Shown here piece after piece: positions 1 to 39,346 of a stretch of DNA of 64,000 bases. The DNA lies in NCBI GenBank assembly GCA_038503035.1, contig JAVSML010024434.1, positions 784,177 to 848,176 of the forward strand. Direction: 5' to 3'. This DNA comes from Crocodylus rhombifer (lineage: Eukaryota; Chordata; Crocodylia; Crocodylidae). Under the pieces are notes generated by a model. That model did no database searches. It was given only the letters and a program-made list of their open reading frames with translations, and was not told where the DNA came from. The first letter of the stretch is position 1; each line of letters opens with the position of its first letter. The position numbers and the translations under genes are program-made.

Positions 1-996
1 AGGCACTACACCAGAGTGCCAGGAGCTTTCAAAGATCCATGCCAGGGGCTGGGCTATGACGCTCGCCAGCTCCTTGAGTACTCTCAGGTGTAAATTGTCA
101 GGGCTGGCTGACTTGAGGATGTCCAGCCTCTCTAGGTGTTCCTTCATGAGTTCATCATTGATGGAGGGCAAGGAATCACCCTCACTCAGGTGTCCCTGTC
201 CCATAATGAGCAGGGGCATCCCGTGGGATTGATGAAAGACCGACGCAAAGTACCCATTTAGTAAGTTGGCTTTTTCCTGGGCGTCGGTTGTCAGTTGTCC
301 CTTCTGGTTTAGCAGGGGTCCAATGTTGCCCTTGCTTTTCCTCCGGCTCCCCACATATCTAAAAAAGGACTTTTTATTCTCCTTGATTCTTGTAGCCAGT
401 TGGAGTTCCATCGCAGCCTTGGCTTTCCTTGCTCCCTGCAGGTCTGGACCAGTGCAGAATATTTCTCCTTGGATGTGGATCCAGTCCTCCATCCTTTTTA
501 GATCTTTCTTTTTAGATGCAGGAGGTTCGCTAGTTCCTTGTTGAGCCAGGGGGACTGCTGTGCCCTTTTGCTGCCTTTCCTCCAAAACGGAATAGCTTTA
601 GCTTGTGCATCTAGGAATGCTCCCTTGAGGAGCAACCACTCTTCCTGGACTCCCGTCCCCTTGGGGTTGTGGTCCCTTAGGACCTCGTTGACAAGGCTCC
701 TGAGCTTGCCAAAGTCAGCCCTCTAGAAGTCAAGGACCTCTGTACTGCTGACTGACTTGCCAGCTTTTTGGCGGATGGTGAAGATGATCAGCTCGTGGTA
801 GCTGTCACCTAGCTTCCCTTCTATTGTTATGTTGCTAATTAGGTCGTCCGCAGTTGTCAGTACCAGGTCGAGCAGCGCTTTACCTCTCATTGGCACGTAG
901 ACTTCTCGAGTCAGATAGACCTCATTCATGCACGTGAGGAAACTTTGCAACTGTTCAGATTTGGCTGAGCGCTCTTCCCACAAGATGTCCGGGTAG
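1..996 (-). mobile_element. CR1-type LINE fragment (endonuclease C-terminus to start of RT)
   Basis: Lies in the YWHAB intron upstream of exon 1107-1230. The minus strand from about 983 downward reads as a degenerate non-LTR retrotransposon endonuclease C-terminal region (the 'LLDLVLTTADDLI' segment), parallel to the CR1 copy at 16010-19030 ('MDLVLATGDDLV'). Similarity to that copy stops abruptly after 'atgtccgggta' near 996, consistent with 5' truncation on insertion. The element runs off the left edge of the window, so its 3' end is not seen. Stops and frameshifts break the reading frame; it is not functional. It is clearly diverged from the 16 kb copy and probably belongs to another CR1 subfamily. 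Confidence 0.8.
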
Positions 997-1106
997 TTGC
1001 ATTAGCATTTTAAAAATACGTACTTCTTATAGTAGTAAAAGTTATGTTTCTACTACAGCTGGAACTTTTATGACAAAAACAGTAATTCCGCAATTCTTTT
1101 TTTCAG

Positions 1107-5261
<4,155 letters not shown>

Positions 5262-7110
5262 TGGCTGTCACGCTTCACTATATGTTCAATGTCACTCTGT
5301 ATCCTACACATATATCCCTTTGTGCGACAAGCAAAAAGAATAGTACATCGACTTTCACAACCTCAACGTAGCAAAAACTGTCTGTGGGGTAAAAACAGTT
5401 GGTTGGTGTTTTGTGTGTTTTAAAATGAAGACCAGTTATACAATGGCATTCTGAACTTTCCTATAATGAACATTTGCAGTTATGATTACCGTGTTTATAT
5501 TTTTAACTGAACACTGTGATTATGGGTTTTGTGACTGCAGTTGACTTTACAAAACTCTTACTGGTAGAAAAGTAGACATTTAATTATGTAACTCTGGAAA
5601 CTTAATCTGGCACTAAAATAGTCGAAGTACAATTCTGTTGTAAAGTTGTACAGAAAGTTATAGAGATTATATTGTGACACTGGGGCATGGAAGGAAAACA
5701 ATCCATTGTATGGCATTCCAGTTCAGCAACACCGCTACGAATTAGTTTAACAGGCACACTCTCTAGATATTTTTAACCAAGTTTGAGGCACTGCTTTCAG
5801 TCAATAGCTTGCTTTAAGTAAACCTTACTTTTTCTGGGGCTTTGATTTTTGGAGGAGGAGGGAGTAGAACACCTTGATTTCCAAATTCTTTACACTGGCA
5901 GATAACTGGGGTTTGAACAACTGTTTAGTGCTCAGACAATGTGCATTACTAAGCCCCTTCCTAGAGCAATAATTTACCTATTTACAATGTAAATTATTCT
6001 TTAGTAGTGAGATTTCTCAGTTCACGACTATGGAATTCGAAAAGGGAAAGATTCAATTTTAGGAATGGCCATATTAGTTTGAATAATACCATTAAGTGAA
6101 ATGCAGTCTTTAATTCTCGGAAGAGAAATTTAATGCAAAGTCCCTTTGGGTAGTCCCATTCTGAACTTTATCTAGAAAAATTTCTAAATATTCCACTCTG
6201 CCATCTTTTGAGTTGATACTTTAGAAATCTTCCTCCCACTGATCTCTGTTTGTCCTCACTTTTCATCTGCTTAAACTTCACCTAAAAAAAAACCAACAGA
6301 TTTCTATGTGTTCTATTATTTTTCAATTATGGGTGACATCAGAGAGATGGGAGAGACTAAAGTATGTTAATGGACAGGTCTCTTAGTGAGATGTTTAAGA
6401 GCTGCCAGTGCTGCTGTAGTCTTCAGCTCTTACTGTCTGCCACTTTCTAGGTGAACCAGATCCTGATATTATTAAATATTCAAGAATTCCCATTATTTCT
6501 TACTGGAATGCAGACCTTACACATTTATAATGCTTGTTATTAACTTGTAATATTTGAACTCCAAATGTTTTCATATAGTTAGATTCCCAAACATGTCCTA
6601 TTAAATAAGACTTCATAAGAGTTGCATGAATAATGCAGTGGAAAAGATTAGGAATAGTCACTTATCAGTCTCACAGTATCATCCTTTTACCTTAACATTC
6701 CACTTAGTTATAGAATCCACCTGTTTGTCTGTCCATCTATCTGCTGAAGAGAGAATTTCATGCACTGATTTTAAAACTCCCCTCTACTAGCTGAACAAAT
6801 TGTGCAGTTAATACTTGGCGCTTGATAAATGCAGTAGTGAATGTGGAACCGAGCCTGTCTGTATATCTGGTAGCTCTTTCGCTTTGTTTTTACTGACCAG
6901 TATTCTGCCTAAAGTTAGCTTCTGTGACGGTTATATTGCCTAGTGCACACGTGGTTGTGAGAATAGTATAGCAAAAAGAAATACCTGGTTATTGATGTAC
7001 TAGATTTGTGTATGTCTTTTAAACAGTTCTAGTTTCACCTTACACAAAATAATCAGGAAAGTGTAAAAGAATTCAAAAGTGAATAATAAAAAAAATTTTA
7101 TCAGTTCCTT
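5262..7110 (+). other. YWHAB: YWHAB 3'UTR (inferred)
   Basis: AT-rich sequence without splice-like breaks or long ORFs follows the stop. An AATAAA at 7085-7090 with a G/T-rich stretch ('ttccttgtggtctgttgtc') just downstream is the best poly(A) site, giving a UTR of about 1.8 kb. The end is inferred from these signals only. Confidence 0.6.
7085..7090 (+). other. Poly(A) signal AATAAA, YWHAB
   Basis: Hexamer inside 'gaataataaaaaa', followed within about 25 bases by a GU-rich downstream element. Confidence 0.6.
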
Positions 7111-7527
7111 GTGGTCTGTTGTCTTTGCCAAACTAGTGGCAAAAGGAAGTCATGGTGGAGAAACACCACCTCCTTATTCTGCATTTGGATTGTGTAACTA
7201 GTTAACTCATGGTATTAAGTAGTACTAATATTTTATTTTTTTAATAACTATCTTTTTCTATAACAAAACTTAAATTCTACTACAACACTCATTTTGTAGT
7301 AGAGGACGCAGATTCTGTTCCTTCATGTCCATTCTATTTGGGGTCATGCGTATAAATCTAATTTCATTGCAGGGCTGAGGAGAAAGAAATAGAACTATAA
7401 ATACTTTCTTTTTAACTTGCTATGAGTCATTGAGTATGGTAATGGTTGAATGCACAGTATGTGAACCAGGTCTGTTGCAGTGCTTTCTGCTGATGGCTAA
7501 TATACAAAAGATTGATGCTTGGAGTCC

Positions 7528-7837
7528 TACGGCATTTGTACACATGCTTGCACTGCAGTGCTGGGTACTTTGAAAAGTACCTGGTGCTGCGGCACATACT
7601 GTTCTGTAAGTGGCAAAATGCGCTGAGAAAATGGTGGCAATGCGCTTTTGAACTAAAACACATCAGAGGTGTTGTTAGTTCAAAAGTGCACTGCTGCTAT
7701 TTTCTGCACACTAATGCACATTTTGCCACTTGCATAACTGCACGCCATGCAGTACAGTGCGTGTCAGCTCACGTGCAGAGCAGACCTGATTAATCAAGTT
7801 TGCCTGGCACAAAAATGTATGTGTATATATGCCCCTA
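7528..7837. mobile_element. Fold-back MITE-like element, copy 2
   Basis: Ends 'ctacggcatttgtacacatgc' and 'gtatgtgtatatatgcccct' are inverted. The interior is one large imperfect hairpin: 'agtggcaaaatgcgct' near 7610 pairs with 'aatgcacattttgccact' near 7730, and 'gcttttgaactaa' pairs with 'ttagttcaaaagtgc'. Contains 'cagagcagacctgattaat', shared with the elements at 3774 and 28619. Lies just beyond the YWHAB poly(A) site. Confidence 0.65.
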
Positions 7838-8289
7838 GTGAGCTCATACCTGGCTTGAAATGCTCCTTGTATAGGAGTTACTGAGAGCACTGTGTGCACC
7901 TATAAATCTGTGTTAGTAAAATTCAACAAATATTTCTGTCTCTAGGAACAGGGTAAAATTACAGCTCTTAATAGTTTTTTTGGGGGGAGGGTTGGTTAGT
8001 GGCAGGGTTATAAACAAATATGATGCCAGATTAGTGGTCATTTATCTTTAGTTTCTCGGCAGAGCTTTTCTGACAAAATTCTTGTGTAGTGTTTAATATT
8101 CCCAAATAATACTTTCTGCAGTACATTGCAGTAAAAGGCAGCTGATCATGTACTGTGACACAGTACATATGTATGATATCAAATCCCTTGTTTCAAACAG
8201 TTTTTACCAGGTGGCTATTGCCTGTGCATCACAACTGACTTTTTTCATATGAATAAAGACTCTTGATTGCAAAGGTGCGCCTTAACAAG

Positions 8290-8704
8290 GATCTCTTATC
8301 TCCAGTCTCCTGTATACACATCTGTGGTGTGATCAGTAAGCATTTTAGAAATCTGATGGCCACCTATAAGTTTATCAGGGATGACCACCAGGATCTGGGG
8401 GAATGTTTGTTCACCAGAGTGCCCCAAGGGATGACGGGGTCGAACGGTCACGAACTCCTGCAGGACCGTTTCGGGCTGGACATAGGGAAGAATTTCTTTG
8501 CTGTCAGAGCCCCCAAGGTCTGGAACAGTCTGCCAGCGGAGGTGGTTCAAGCACCTACATTGAACACCTTCAAGAGTAAATTGGATGCTTATCTTGCTGG
8601 GATCCTATGACCCCAGCTGACTTCCTGCCCTTTGGGCAGGGGGCTGGACTCGATGATCTCCTGAGGTCCCCTCCAGCCCTTAATGTCTATGAAATCTATG
8701 AAAT
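8290..8704 (+). mobile_element. CR1-type LINE 3' end
   Basis: The frame from 8263 to 8610 ends with the C-terminus typical of CR1 pol: 'FFAVRAPKVWNSLPAEVV' followed by 'FKSKLDAYL'. The stop is followed by a short UTR and the terminal microsatellite 'tctatgaaatctatgaaatg', the CR1-style 3' tail, on the plus strand. 5' truncated; the left limit is approximate. Intergenic between YWHAB and PABPC1L. Confidence 0.8.
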
Positions 8705-11700
8705 GTTTGCCAACTATTCTCATTTTTAGAAGCAAGTTTCAATGACAGGTTCCCCTGTGTGCATGTCCATGAGGCAGTCTGCGGGGAGGAGGGGGAATCT
8801 ATCCAGAGTCTGGAAATAACATTTGGAAGCCTTCATTTTCATTTAAGAAGCTGTCAACTTGGCAGGCTGCAGGAGAGCCATCTCATCCAACCAGGCCTAT
8901 GCACCTCTCCTATTTGGCTAAGAGTGTAATACTTAGAAATGTAGGGCCAGCTTTCAAAATGGCCTCAGCTGGGCCTTTAGCTGCCTACCAGTTTGTACTT
9001 TGTGCATTATCATTTGCATACATGTTAACTTGTCCACACCCTACTTCTCAAAATGGTGATTCATGAAAAGTGAACATGCAAAAGCACTTGTAGCACTGGG
9101 TGACACTTTCGGAAAACCTGGTGCCTTGAGTCATGAATTATAAAAGATTCCTCTGTGTGTGTCATCTTACATTCTACAAACAGGTTCGTTGGGGCCAAAA
9201 AGGTCGTCCTACCTATTCTAGCTTTCTAATCATAATGACCTTTCTGTTTTGGAAAGGATTAATCTGGTATCTGGGAAATACTTGAGGAATTCAAAAAGAA
9301 CTGAGAGATGTTGCTAACTTCCTTTCCAGCAAAATGATTACTATTCTAACTTTTACAAAGTTGTGCAGTACAATAGCAACTTAATTTTCAGAGATTTTCT
9401 GCTGCTTGATCCCTTTCCTACTTTGGGAAGAAGTCCCCATTTTAACACTTACTTGTCATACAAATGAACATGCCTCCTAACTATTCAGCTGCTCTAGCTT
9501 TTCTACCTGAAAACCCAAGCAGTTGGGATTCAAACATTAATCTGTCCCATTTCCATGGCTTCAGAGAGTTCCTGGTATTTTGCCACTTTCTTGAACCTCT
9601 GCAGACATATCTTGACTTAATTCCCAGACTCCATTAGAGCATTCCTACCTCTCACCCCATGTATCATATTTAGGTGACTCTTCTTAAACAAGGGGCTAGC
9701 ACTGTCATGTTTGGCTAGCTGTTGCTGTTTTCTGATGGTGCTCAGCCTGACTTACTTCCTTGTTGCGTGTGGGGAACTTCAGACTCAGGCTGGCCAGCAG
9801 AGGTAGTGGGGAATACACTGGAGATGGTGTGAAAAAAGAGAACAGGAGGTTTCCTTGATTTCTCAAGCCAGTGGGTCAGCTGTGGCTTGCTTGTAAAGGG
9901 AAATCCTGTACACAGATTAACTGTGACAGAGGGCTGGCTACCTGTCCCCTACTACAGCACTCCAAGCAGTCTGAAATCTCAGCTCTTGCATGCTGCCTGG
10001 CAAGAGAGGCTTAAACCCTATAGTTTGTGCCGGGGGAGTTCCATGGCAGGTCTTGCATTTCAAGCTCTCTGCATAGGAATTACCTTGCTTGGTGAGATTC
10101 AACAGATCCACTTGGGTGGAAAATGTAAGAAAGGGCTAATGCTAGTCTGCCTTCTTTTACGCCTCTCCCCCTCCTTGTCACCTTCACTCACGCCCCCAAT
10201 GAAATGTGGGAGAGCAGAAACAGCATTGCTGTGGGAGGAGAATCTGTGTCAAGGTACAGCCATTTCAAGCATCCTCTACAGAGCTGTGAAATACACCTCC
10301 AAGCAGTCAGCTGTATTTCTGTTTCATGCAGTAACTAGCAACTTCCCAGAACTGTAGGGAAGTCACTGCCATACCCACCCCACCCTTACCTCTTGTGCTG
10401 TCCTGCAAACACCCAAATTCTTCAGCTTTGCAGCAAACTGTTCAATTAAAAATATGTATTAAACTACACATCCAATTTCTTGCTATCACAAATATAGTAT
10501 GAATTGTGAAGTCACCTTTAAACTGAATGGTTTATAGATGAAAACAGTGCTAAGTGTTTATTGTGCAGTTGCCCAAGGAAAAAGAATCTTAGAACGGGTG
10601 ATGGGTTGCGAGGGATGATCATGTTCATTGTGACTGAGGAACGGGTTGAAGAGTTTGGTAAGGAGCCAAGGTGTTACAGACTTAGTGATGAAGTGTATGC
10701 ATTGAGAGTTGTGAATGTCTTGCTGACTGCTAGACTTGTATTGGTATATTTTATTTAAAAATAAGTTTTAGTTGAAATCCTCTGCAAGGAAACCACATTT
10801 AGGTTGAAATGCAGCACCACTGCCTTGCAACTTTCAACTTTAAGAAAAAAGTACTTGCATAAAATTGCATCTGAAAAAGTTACACTTCTCTGGGGGACAG
10901 AATTGGCTCGTTGACTTTAATATACCTTGACTCTTCTGGGAAAGCTTACTGGATCTGTGTATGAAAGAGGTAATAAAACGTTGTTAAGGATGTTTGTACC
11001 CGAAAGCTTGCAAAGAACAAGTTTTCCAATGGTGTAGTGGTCTAAAAGATATCACATTTATCCAAAGAAGCTTGTGTGCTCAAAGAAGCAAGGTACTTCT
11101 TGCTAGCACCATATTAGGCAGTTATTGGCCTGGTGCTGCTGCAATGGTGAATGTGACAGCTTTCTGAACAGTCTCTTTTTCATGTATTTTCCTTGTGAGA
11201 TTTTTTTTCCAAAATCAGAGGTTGAGGCAAAAATAAGCAGTAACACATAATTTTGAACTATATTAAAAACCAGTTCCTCCAAGATGGCTTAGCTGAAGGA
11301 AGATCTGACATTTCAAGTGAACTGGGTGGCTCTCGTGTGGCACGTGATGCCAAATGAGTGGAGGAAGGGAATGCAAAGAGTAAAGAGCAGGATCTTGTTT
11401 TAATTCACTTGTCTTCATGTTGCTGCAAGCCGGTAGGAGGACTAGCGGTGGGCTGAGGCCTCCTTTCATCTAATGAAGAAACAGCACAGGGAGGTGGCTT
11501 CTTGTTAAAGAGCGTACAGTCTCAGCAGTGGACATAACATCTACATGTCTCCTCCTGTACAGGCACAGGAGTGACATAAAACCAACACGTGGGTTTAGCA
11601 AACTAGGGTTTATTACACACTAATGGGCACCTGAGTCAGACTACTGGGGAGCGTGCCACACACTCCTTTCATACACTTGTCATGTACACCATTTACACCA

Positions 11701-11829
11701 AGTCACCTGAAGCAGATGCACTCAACCGAGGGAGCTGCAAGCACCGGCTCCCCTCTAACCAGCCCTGCTCTGCTCTGCCCACGACCCGCTCTATTTTCCT
11801 ACCCGCCTTTGTGGGTTTTTTTTTTTAAC
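8705..11829. other. Intergenic, nothing recognised
   Basis: Unique-looking sequence of ordinary composition between the CR1 tail and the CpG-rich block. Several 60-150 codon open frames exist, but none resembles a known protein family or has convincing splice structure. No RNA gene was recognised. Confidence 0.5.
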
Positions 11830-11839
11830 CTCTATCCCT

Positions 11840-12300
11840 GCTGCTCCCCCCGCCTGTAGGGCAGAGGCGCCCTCGCGAATTTCTACCCCCTCGAAGTCGG
11901 TGCGCGGACCGGCGCTCCCGCCGGCCCTACTGCTGCAGCGAGGGCGAGAGGGGAAGGGGCGGGGTCCGCGGCCGCCCGGGCCGGAGCTGCGGCTGCGCGT
12001 GAGTGCGTGCGGATTCCGGGGATGGCTCCGCCCCAGGAAGGGGCGGGGCTTCTGGCAGCTCTCCCAGTCGGCGTGGTGCGGCTCTTCGGCTGGCCGTCCC
12101 CGCTGCTGCTTCCCGTTGTCTCGTGGTCCCTCCCCGCTCCCTCCCCAGGCTGCCAGTGCCACCGTGCCCCAGGTTGGCCACCGCGGGGGCAGCTCCTTGG
12201 GGGGCGGGTGGAGTGCGCGCGGGCAGCTCTGCCAAGCCTGGGGGTGGGCGCGCATCGCAGGGGCCGAGTGAGGTTCACTCGGATCCTAAGACCTCTTGAA
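11840..12300 (+). promoter_or_regulatory. CpG-rich block, probable PABPC1L promoter and noncoding first exon
   Basis: GC- and CpG-rich island with GC boxes ('ggggcggggtccgcgg', 'ggggcgggg') in otherwise ordinary DNA. A good splice donor, 'ctgcgc|gtgagtg', is at 11999-12000. A plausible acceptor 'tattttctgcgttgcag' lies 49 bases before the PABPC1L ATG, so an untranslated first exon here followed by a 3.45 kb intron would fit. Open frames through this block in all frames look like composition artefacts. An unrelated transcript is possible. Confidence 0.5.
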
Positions 12301-12543
12301 AACAATCCTTCATAAGGCTTGTCCCGGCTTGAAATACTGAAGCAGGTAGTTTGGGAGGCGTTCACGGACTGAAATGGGGACGTAGATTTTTTTGCAAATG
12401 GGAAACAGCTGTGAAAAGCTGCCGCAGCCTCCCTCGAAAAAAGGGATGTGCTGAAGGAAATGGGGCCGTCTATCAAAGTGCACGATGCCTGAGCGTGCCT
12501 GCAGGTGGTAGAAATGCCTGACCTCAAAATGCGGTCGTCTAAC

Positions 12544-12552
12544 TATATATAG
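12544..12552 (+). promoter_or_regulatory. TATA-like box
   Basis: 'tatatatag' about 250 bases beyond the CpG block. It could mark an alternative or tissue-restricted start for PABPC1L, but nothing else supports it. Confidence 0.2.
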
Positions 12553-12559
12553 TCTTGGC

Positions 12560-15452
12560 TACCCATGCTGGGAAGCCGTGCGACTGCAATGCAAGTCTTC
12601 TGCAGCAGCGCCAGAGTGATTAATGGGAGAACCAGATGTTGAGAGTACGGTGTGTGCGAGCCGGGTGTGCAAGCCTGGGTCCTGCAACAGATGTGGAACG
12701 ACCTGCGGAGATGACCAGCTTATCCTAGCTCCCTGGAAGGAGGGGTTAGGCTCTTACTGCCACACACTACCTTTCCTCTTTGCTGTGCTCTGCCCAATTC
12801 CTTATGCTGCTGGAAATGCTCTGAAGTTGTTAATGAGGTTTTGAATTCTTCCCTGCCTGACTCACTACTTCAGACTATAATCTCCATGGAGAGAGTGACT
12901 TATTCTAGGCGTTCCTCCCTGGGCGAGGGAATGTAGCCCAGTGCGCTGGGAACTGGGACTTCCTGGTTGTGTTTCCAGCTCTGCCAGTGAGTCAGACTGT
13001 GGCTGTGGGCGAATCCTTTCCCATTCCCCAGCAGGCAACGATGCTAGAGAGGAGGGCCGTGAGATTAATTTGTGCTTCTGTTGAGCGCGTTGAGATTCCT
13101 ACATCAAAGAAACTAGAGAAATGTTGGAGACGACCCTTTGTCCTCCCTGTTAGATTTATATTTACAACTTGCTTCTTGTAGGCTGACTTGACGTGAGAAA
13201 AAGGACAGGAGGCTTGTGATGTGTCAGTGGATAGGTCAAGTCTGAGAGAAATCCAGATATCTGTAGCAGCCAAGGGTTGGACTACAGCTGGAGACTAGAG
13301 CTAGTATGAATCCAGAACTTTTGCTTGTCTGATTCTTCTCTCTGACTTTCTAGTCCCCTCCCAATGTAGTATTTTTAGTGATTGCATTTCCATTAAGTTT
13401 TCAGTTTTCTACAAAAAGAAACCTCTGCCAACGGCCTCAGTATGGGCTGTTGGCAGAATTTAAAGATTGTTTTGGGTTTTTTTTAAATACCCTTTGGGCA
13501 ACTTCAGTTGTGTAGTGTTTGGTCAAGTTTATGAATGAGAGTTCCATTTATTAGGCTTCTGTAATGCAGTTTGTCTGTCCTCTCCATTATCCCCCTTCCT
13601 TCAATCCCAAAACAGCAGTTTACCCTTTGGCTGCAGGATGTGGCTTGTTCCTGAGCCTTCAGTTGTGGGGCTGGGAGTATTTGTATAGGACCCTTGGGGA
13701 AATGCGTCTCAGTCAGTTGAGAAGTTAGGATCTCAGCCAAGGAGATGGAAGTAGTTTGGAACCCCCCTCCCCCCCCAAGTTCAGCATTGGGCTCTGACTC
13801 CAAGCTGGTATGTGTATTTTAGAAAACATTTAAAGAATATCAGCCACCTGCTGTACTGTGTATTGGTTTATTTTGAGCTCCGATTTGGAACCGTCGCTGT
13901 TTTATCTGGTGGCTTTGTAAGATTTAAAATGAGATTTTAAAATTAAAACCTGGATTGTGCAGCAGAGACCCTTTTTGTTCTTTATTTGTACAGCACCTGC
14001 CACAGTGAGGTCCTGGCCAGTGACTGGGGCTCCTTGGTGCTATGAGAAGATATAGAAGTCACGTTAGCAAGGGCGACCAAACATCTCTCCTCCTTTTACC
14101 CCAAGTCTTAGCAGCCAGATAAGAAACTAGGATTTAACTGGTTTGGAAGTGCTGCCTTTTGCAGTTAATTCTGGAAGTGGCTACACTAGTACTTTTCTCA
14201 GGAGTGAATGCCAGGGGCCAGGCCTGCTACCAAGAAGGACCTGCTAGGATTAGTGCTAGGCTTACTTTTGAAACCTCAGGTTCTGGTGTTTTGTGGTTAA
14301 TGTAGATGTGACATATTGGAAATGAAATGATGTTTGCAGCTGATGATCTCCACTGGCATCGTGGTCCCACAGTAACAATTACTACCAGTTCTTCCCTGCA
14401 GTGTTTGTTTAAGTCAGTTTTCCTTGTTCTCCCTGATGGCCCTCATTTCCTTTGCTGCTGCTGTTTGAATGGTACATGGTAGGTCTGTAGGTTAATCCTT
14501 AGATATGAAGGGCTGATTTATCATGGGATTGTTCAAATGTGGTGAAAGTAGCGTGCTTTTCTAGCATCTTCATTGGTGGGCCCTCTCAGGTAGAGAAGTG
14601 TTATCATAATCATCTCCATCTTGCAGAAGTGGGGAGTGTGACATTTGCCAGAATCTTTGTGTCCTTGGGTGAAGCAGCCAACATTTTGACTGAGCCCCGC
14701 TACTTAACCCTACTCCTGCCCAGCCCTTTAGCATTCTCTCACGAGGTTGCTCATCTCAAACTTCTGCACTGCAGATCTCCATCCTGTGTCCTTCTCCGCC
14801 CATGACAAAATGACTGGATCCCTGATGGCCTACTTAACTGGGGCAGTAACAACTTTGAATGTTGCTAACTTGCAACAGATTGATATTAAGGATATTAGAG
14901 GTTGGGATATCATCCTAAGAGTGGTGATTTCCTTGTAGGGGATTTATCTTGCAGCAAAATACCCTCCATTGTCCTTGGATTTGCCTTTCTCTCTGAAGAG
15001 CAAGGGTATGGTGAATCACGTGAGGGATTAAAATCCTTCAGCGGGATAGGGCTGTTTGTTTACCAGGGAATGAAATTCCAATTGGTTCTCTTAACTAGTG
15101 CATGTAAATTGAAAATAGTGAGTCACGCCTCATCTGAGTGTCCTATTGTCTGCATAATTTCCATGGTCTAGGGGTTTATTTAAGATATCAGTGTGCAATA
15201 AACAATTCAGAGTTTGCTGTTTGAATTATATTGATTAGTTTCAGCTTGTGATCTATGAGGTGTGCATATGAGGCTTGTGATGTACCGGAGGTACAAATAA
15301 TCCAAATGCCACTGGTAAGAATTTATGATTTCTGTTTGCTACACTATACAACTTCATGGGCAACAGGAAGGTTTGGGATCACATTTTTCTTGGTTGCTTC
15401 ATATGATTCATGCTGTATTATCTTAGCACAAAAGGTATTTTCTGCGTTGCAG
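12560..15452. other. Putative PABPC1L intron in the 5'UTR, nothing recognised
   Basis: No coding exon, RNA gene or clear repeat seen. It holds a small hairpin near 13424-13459 ('tctgccaacggcc' with 'gggctgttggcaga'). It ends at the candidate acceptor at 15451-15452. Confidence 0.4.
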
Positions 15453-15486
15453 TGTGTAACTGGGTCTTGCTTCACTTTAAAGTTAA

Positions 15487-38588
<23,102 letters not shown>

Positions 38589-38919
38589 GATGCAGGTAGG
38601 TGGGGAGGGGTACATAGACTCTAACCTTGTGTAAAATGAGACCAGGCTACCTAGTGGAGTGATTTCTGGCTTAAGTGTGTTTTTTCAGGAGGGTATTGAA
38701 GGTCAACCAATCTGGCCTGGAGAGAATTTTCTTGGACCCACTTGAACAAATGCTGTCTACTGTCTTCCAGAGTCTGAGCAGTTTATCACTGAGAAATGAA
38801 TAAGTGACTTCTGCCCAATTACATAGGGGCAAGCAGATATTGAAACCAGTTCTAATGGGATTTGATGTGATCAGCCCTGAAGCCTCCCCACCAGTGTTAT
38901 TGTGGATTGTTTAACACCA

Positions 38920-39085
38920 TGGTTTCCAACCTTTTTGGAGCCATGGATACTGGCTATCCTCAGACATTTTTATGGTTCACCATGGTCCCTTATCAAACTT
39001 CAGATTGAAAGCTCTATAATGGTGAATGGGGTCTAGAGAGGAGCATTTATTTGGGCTTCTTGGACCACCACTTATGGACCACAGT
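38920..39085. mobile_element. Possible decayed hAT-like remnant
   Basis: 'ccatggtttccaacctttttgg' resembles the hAT-type terminus CAGTGGTTCCCAACCTTTTTGG, and 'ggaccaccactta' to the right may be its partner. Too diverged to be sure. Confidence 0.3.
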
Positions 39086-39346
39086 AATCCTTGTAGAAGC
39101 ATGGAGTCAGTGGCAGTGCTGGTGCTCCCTCCCAATTACACCTTGAGTAGAAGCTTCCAACCTTCCTGATCAATTGTAAAAAGTAAGCATCCGGACCTGT
39201 AAAGGGTTCCCATTCTGAGACCACCTTTCGCATCATTTTCTTGCTATCACAGGTCACTTAATCTGGATTTGGCATTGATCTGTGAATCCCAGACTGACTT
39301 GGATTGTGTTTCTACTTCTAATATGTTTACAATTTGTTTTTTGTAG

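Noticed and set aside
9887..10357. 156-codon open frame between YWHAB and PABPC1L
   Set aside because: No homology, no splice or promoter context, ordinary composition; most likely chance.
11791..12527. Long open frames of 100-214 codons on both strands in the CpG block
   Set aside because: Low-complexity Arg/Ala/Pro/Gly composition in every frame at once, as expected where stop codons are scarce in GC-rich DNA; no family resemblance.
13424..13459. Hairpin 'tctgccaacggcc...gggctgttggcaga' as a miRNA
   Set aside because: Stem of only about 13 bases with a mismatch and unpaired flanks.
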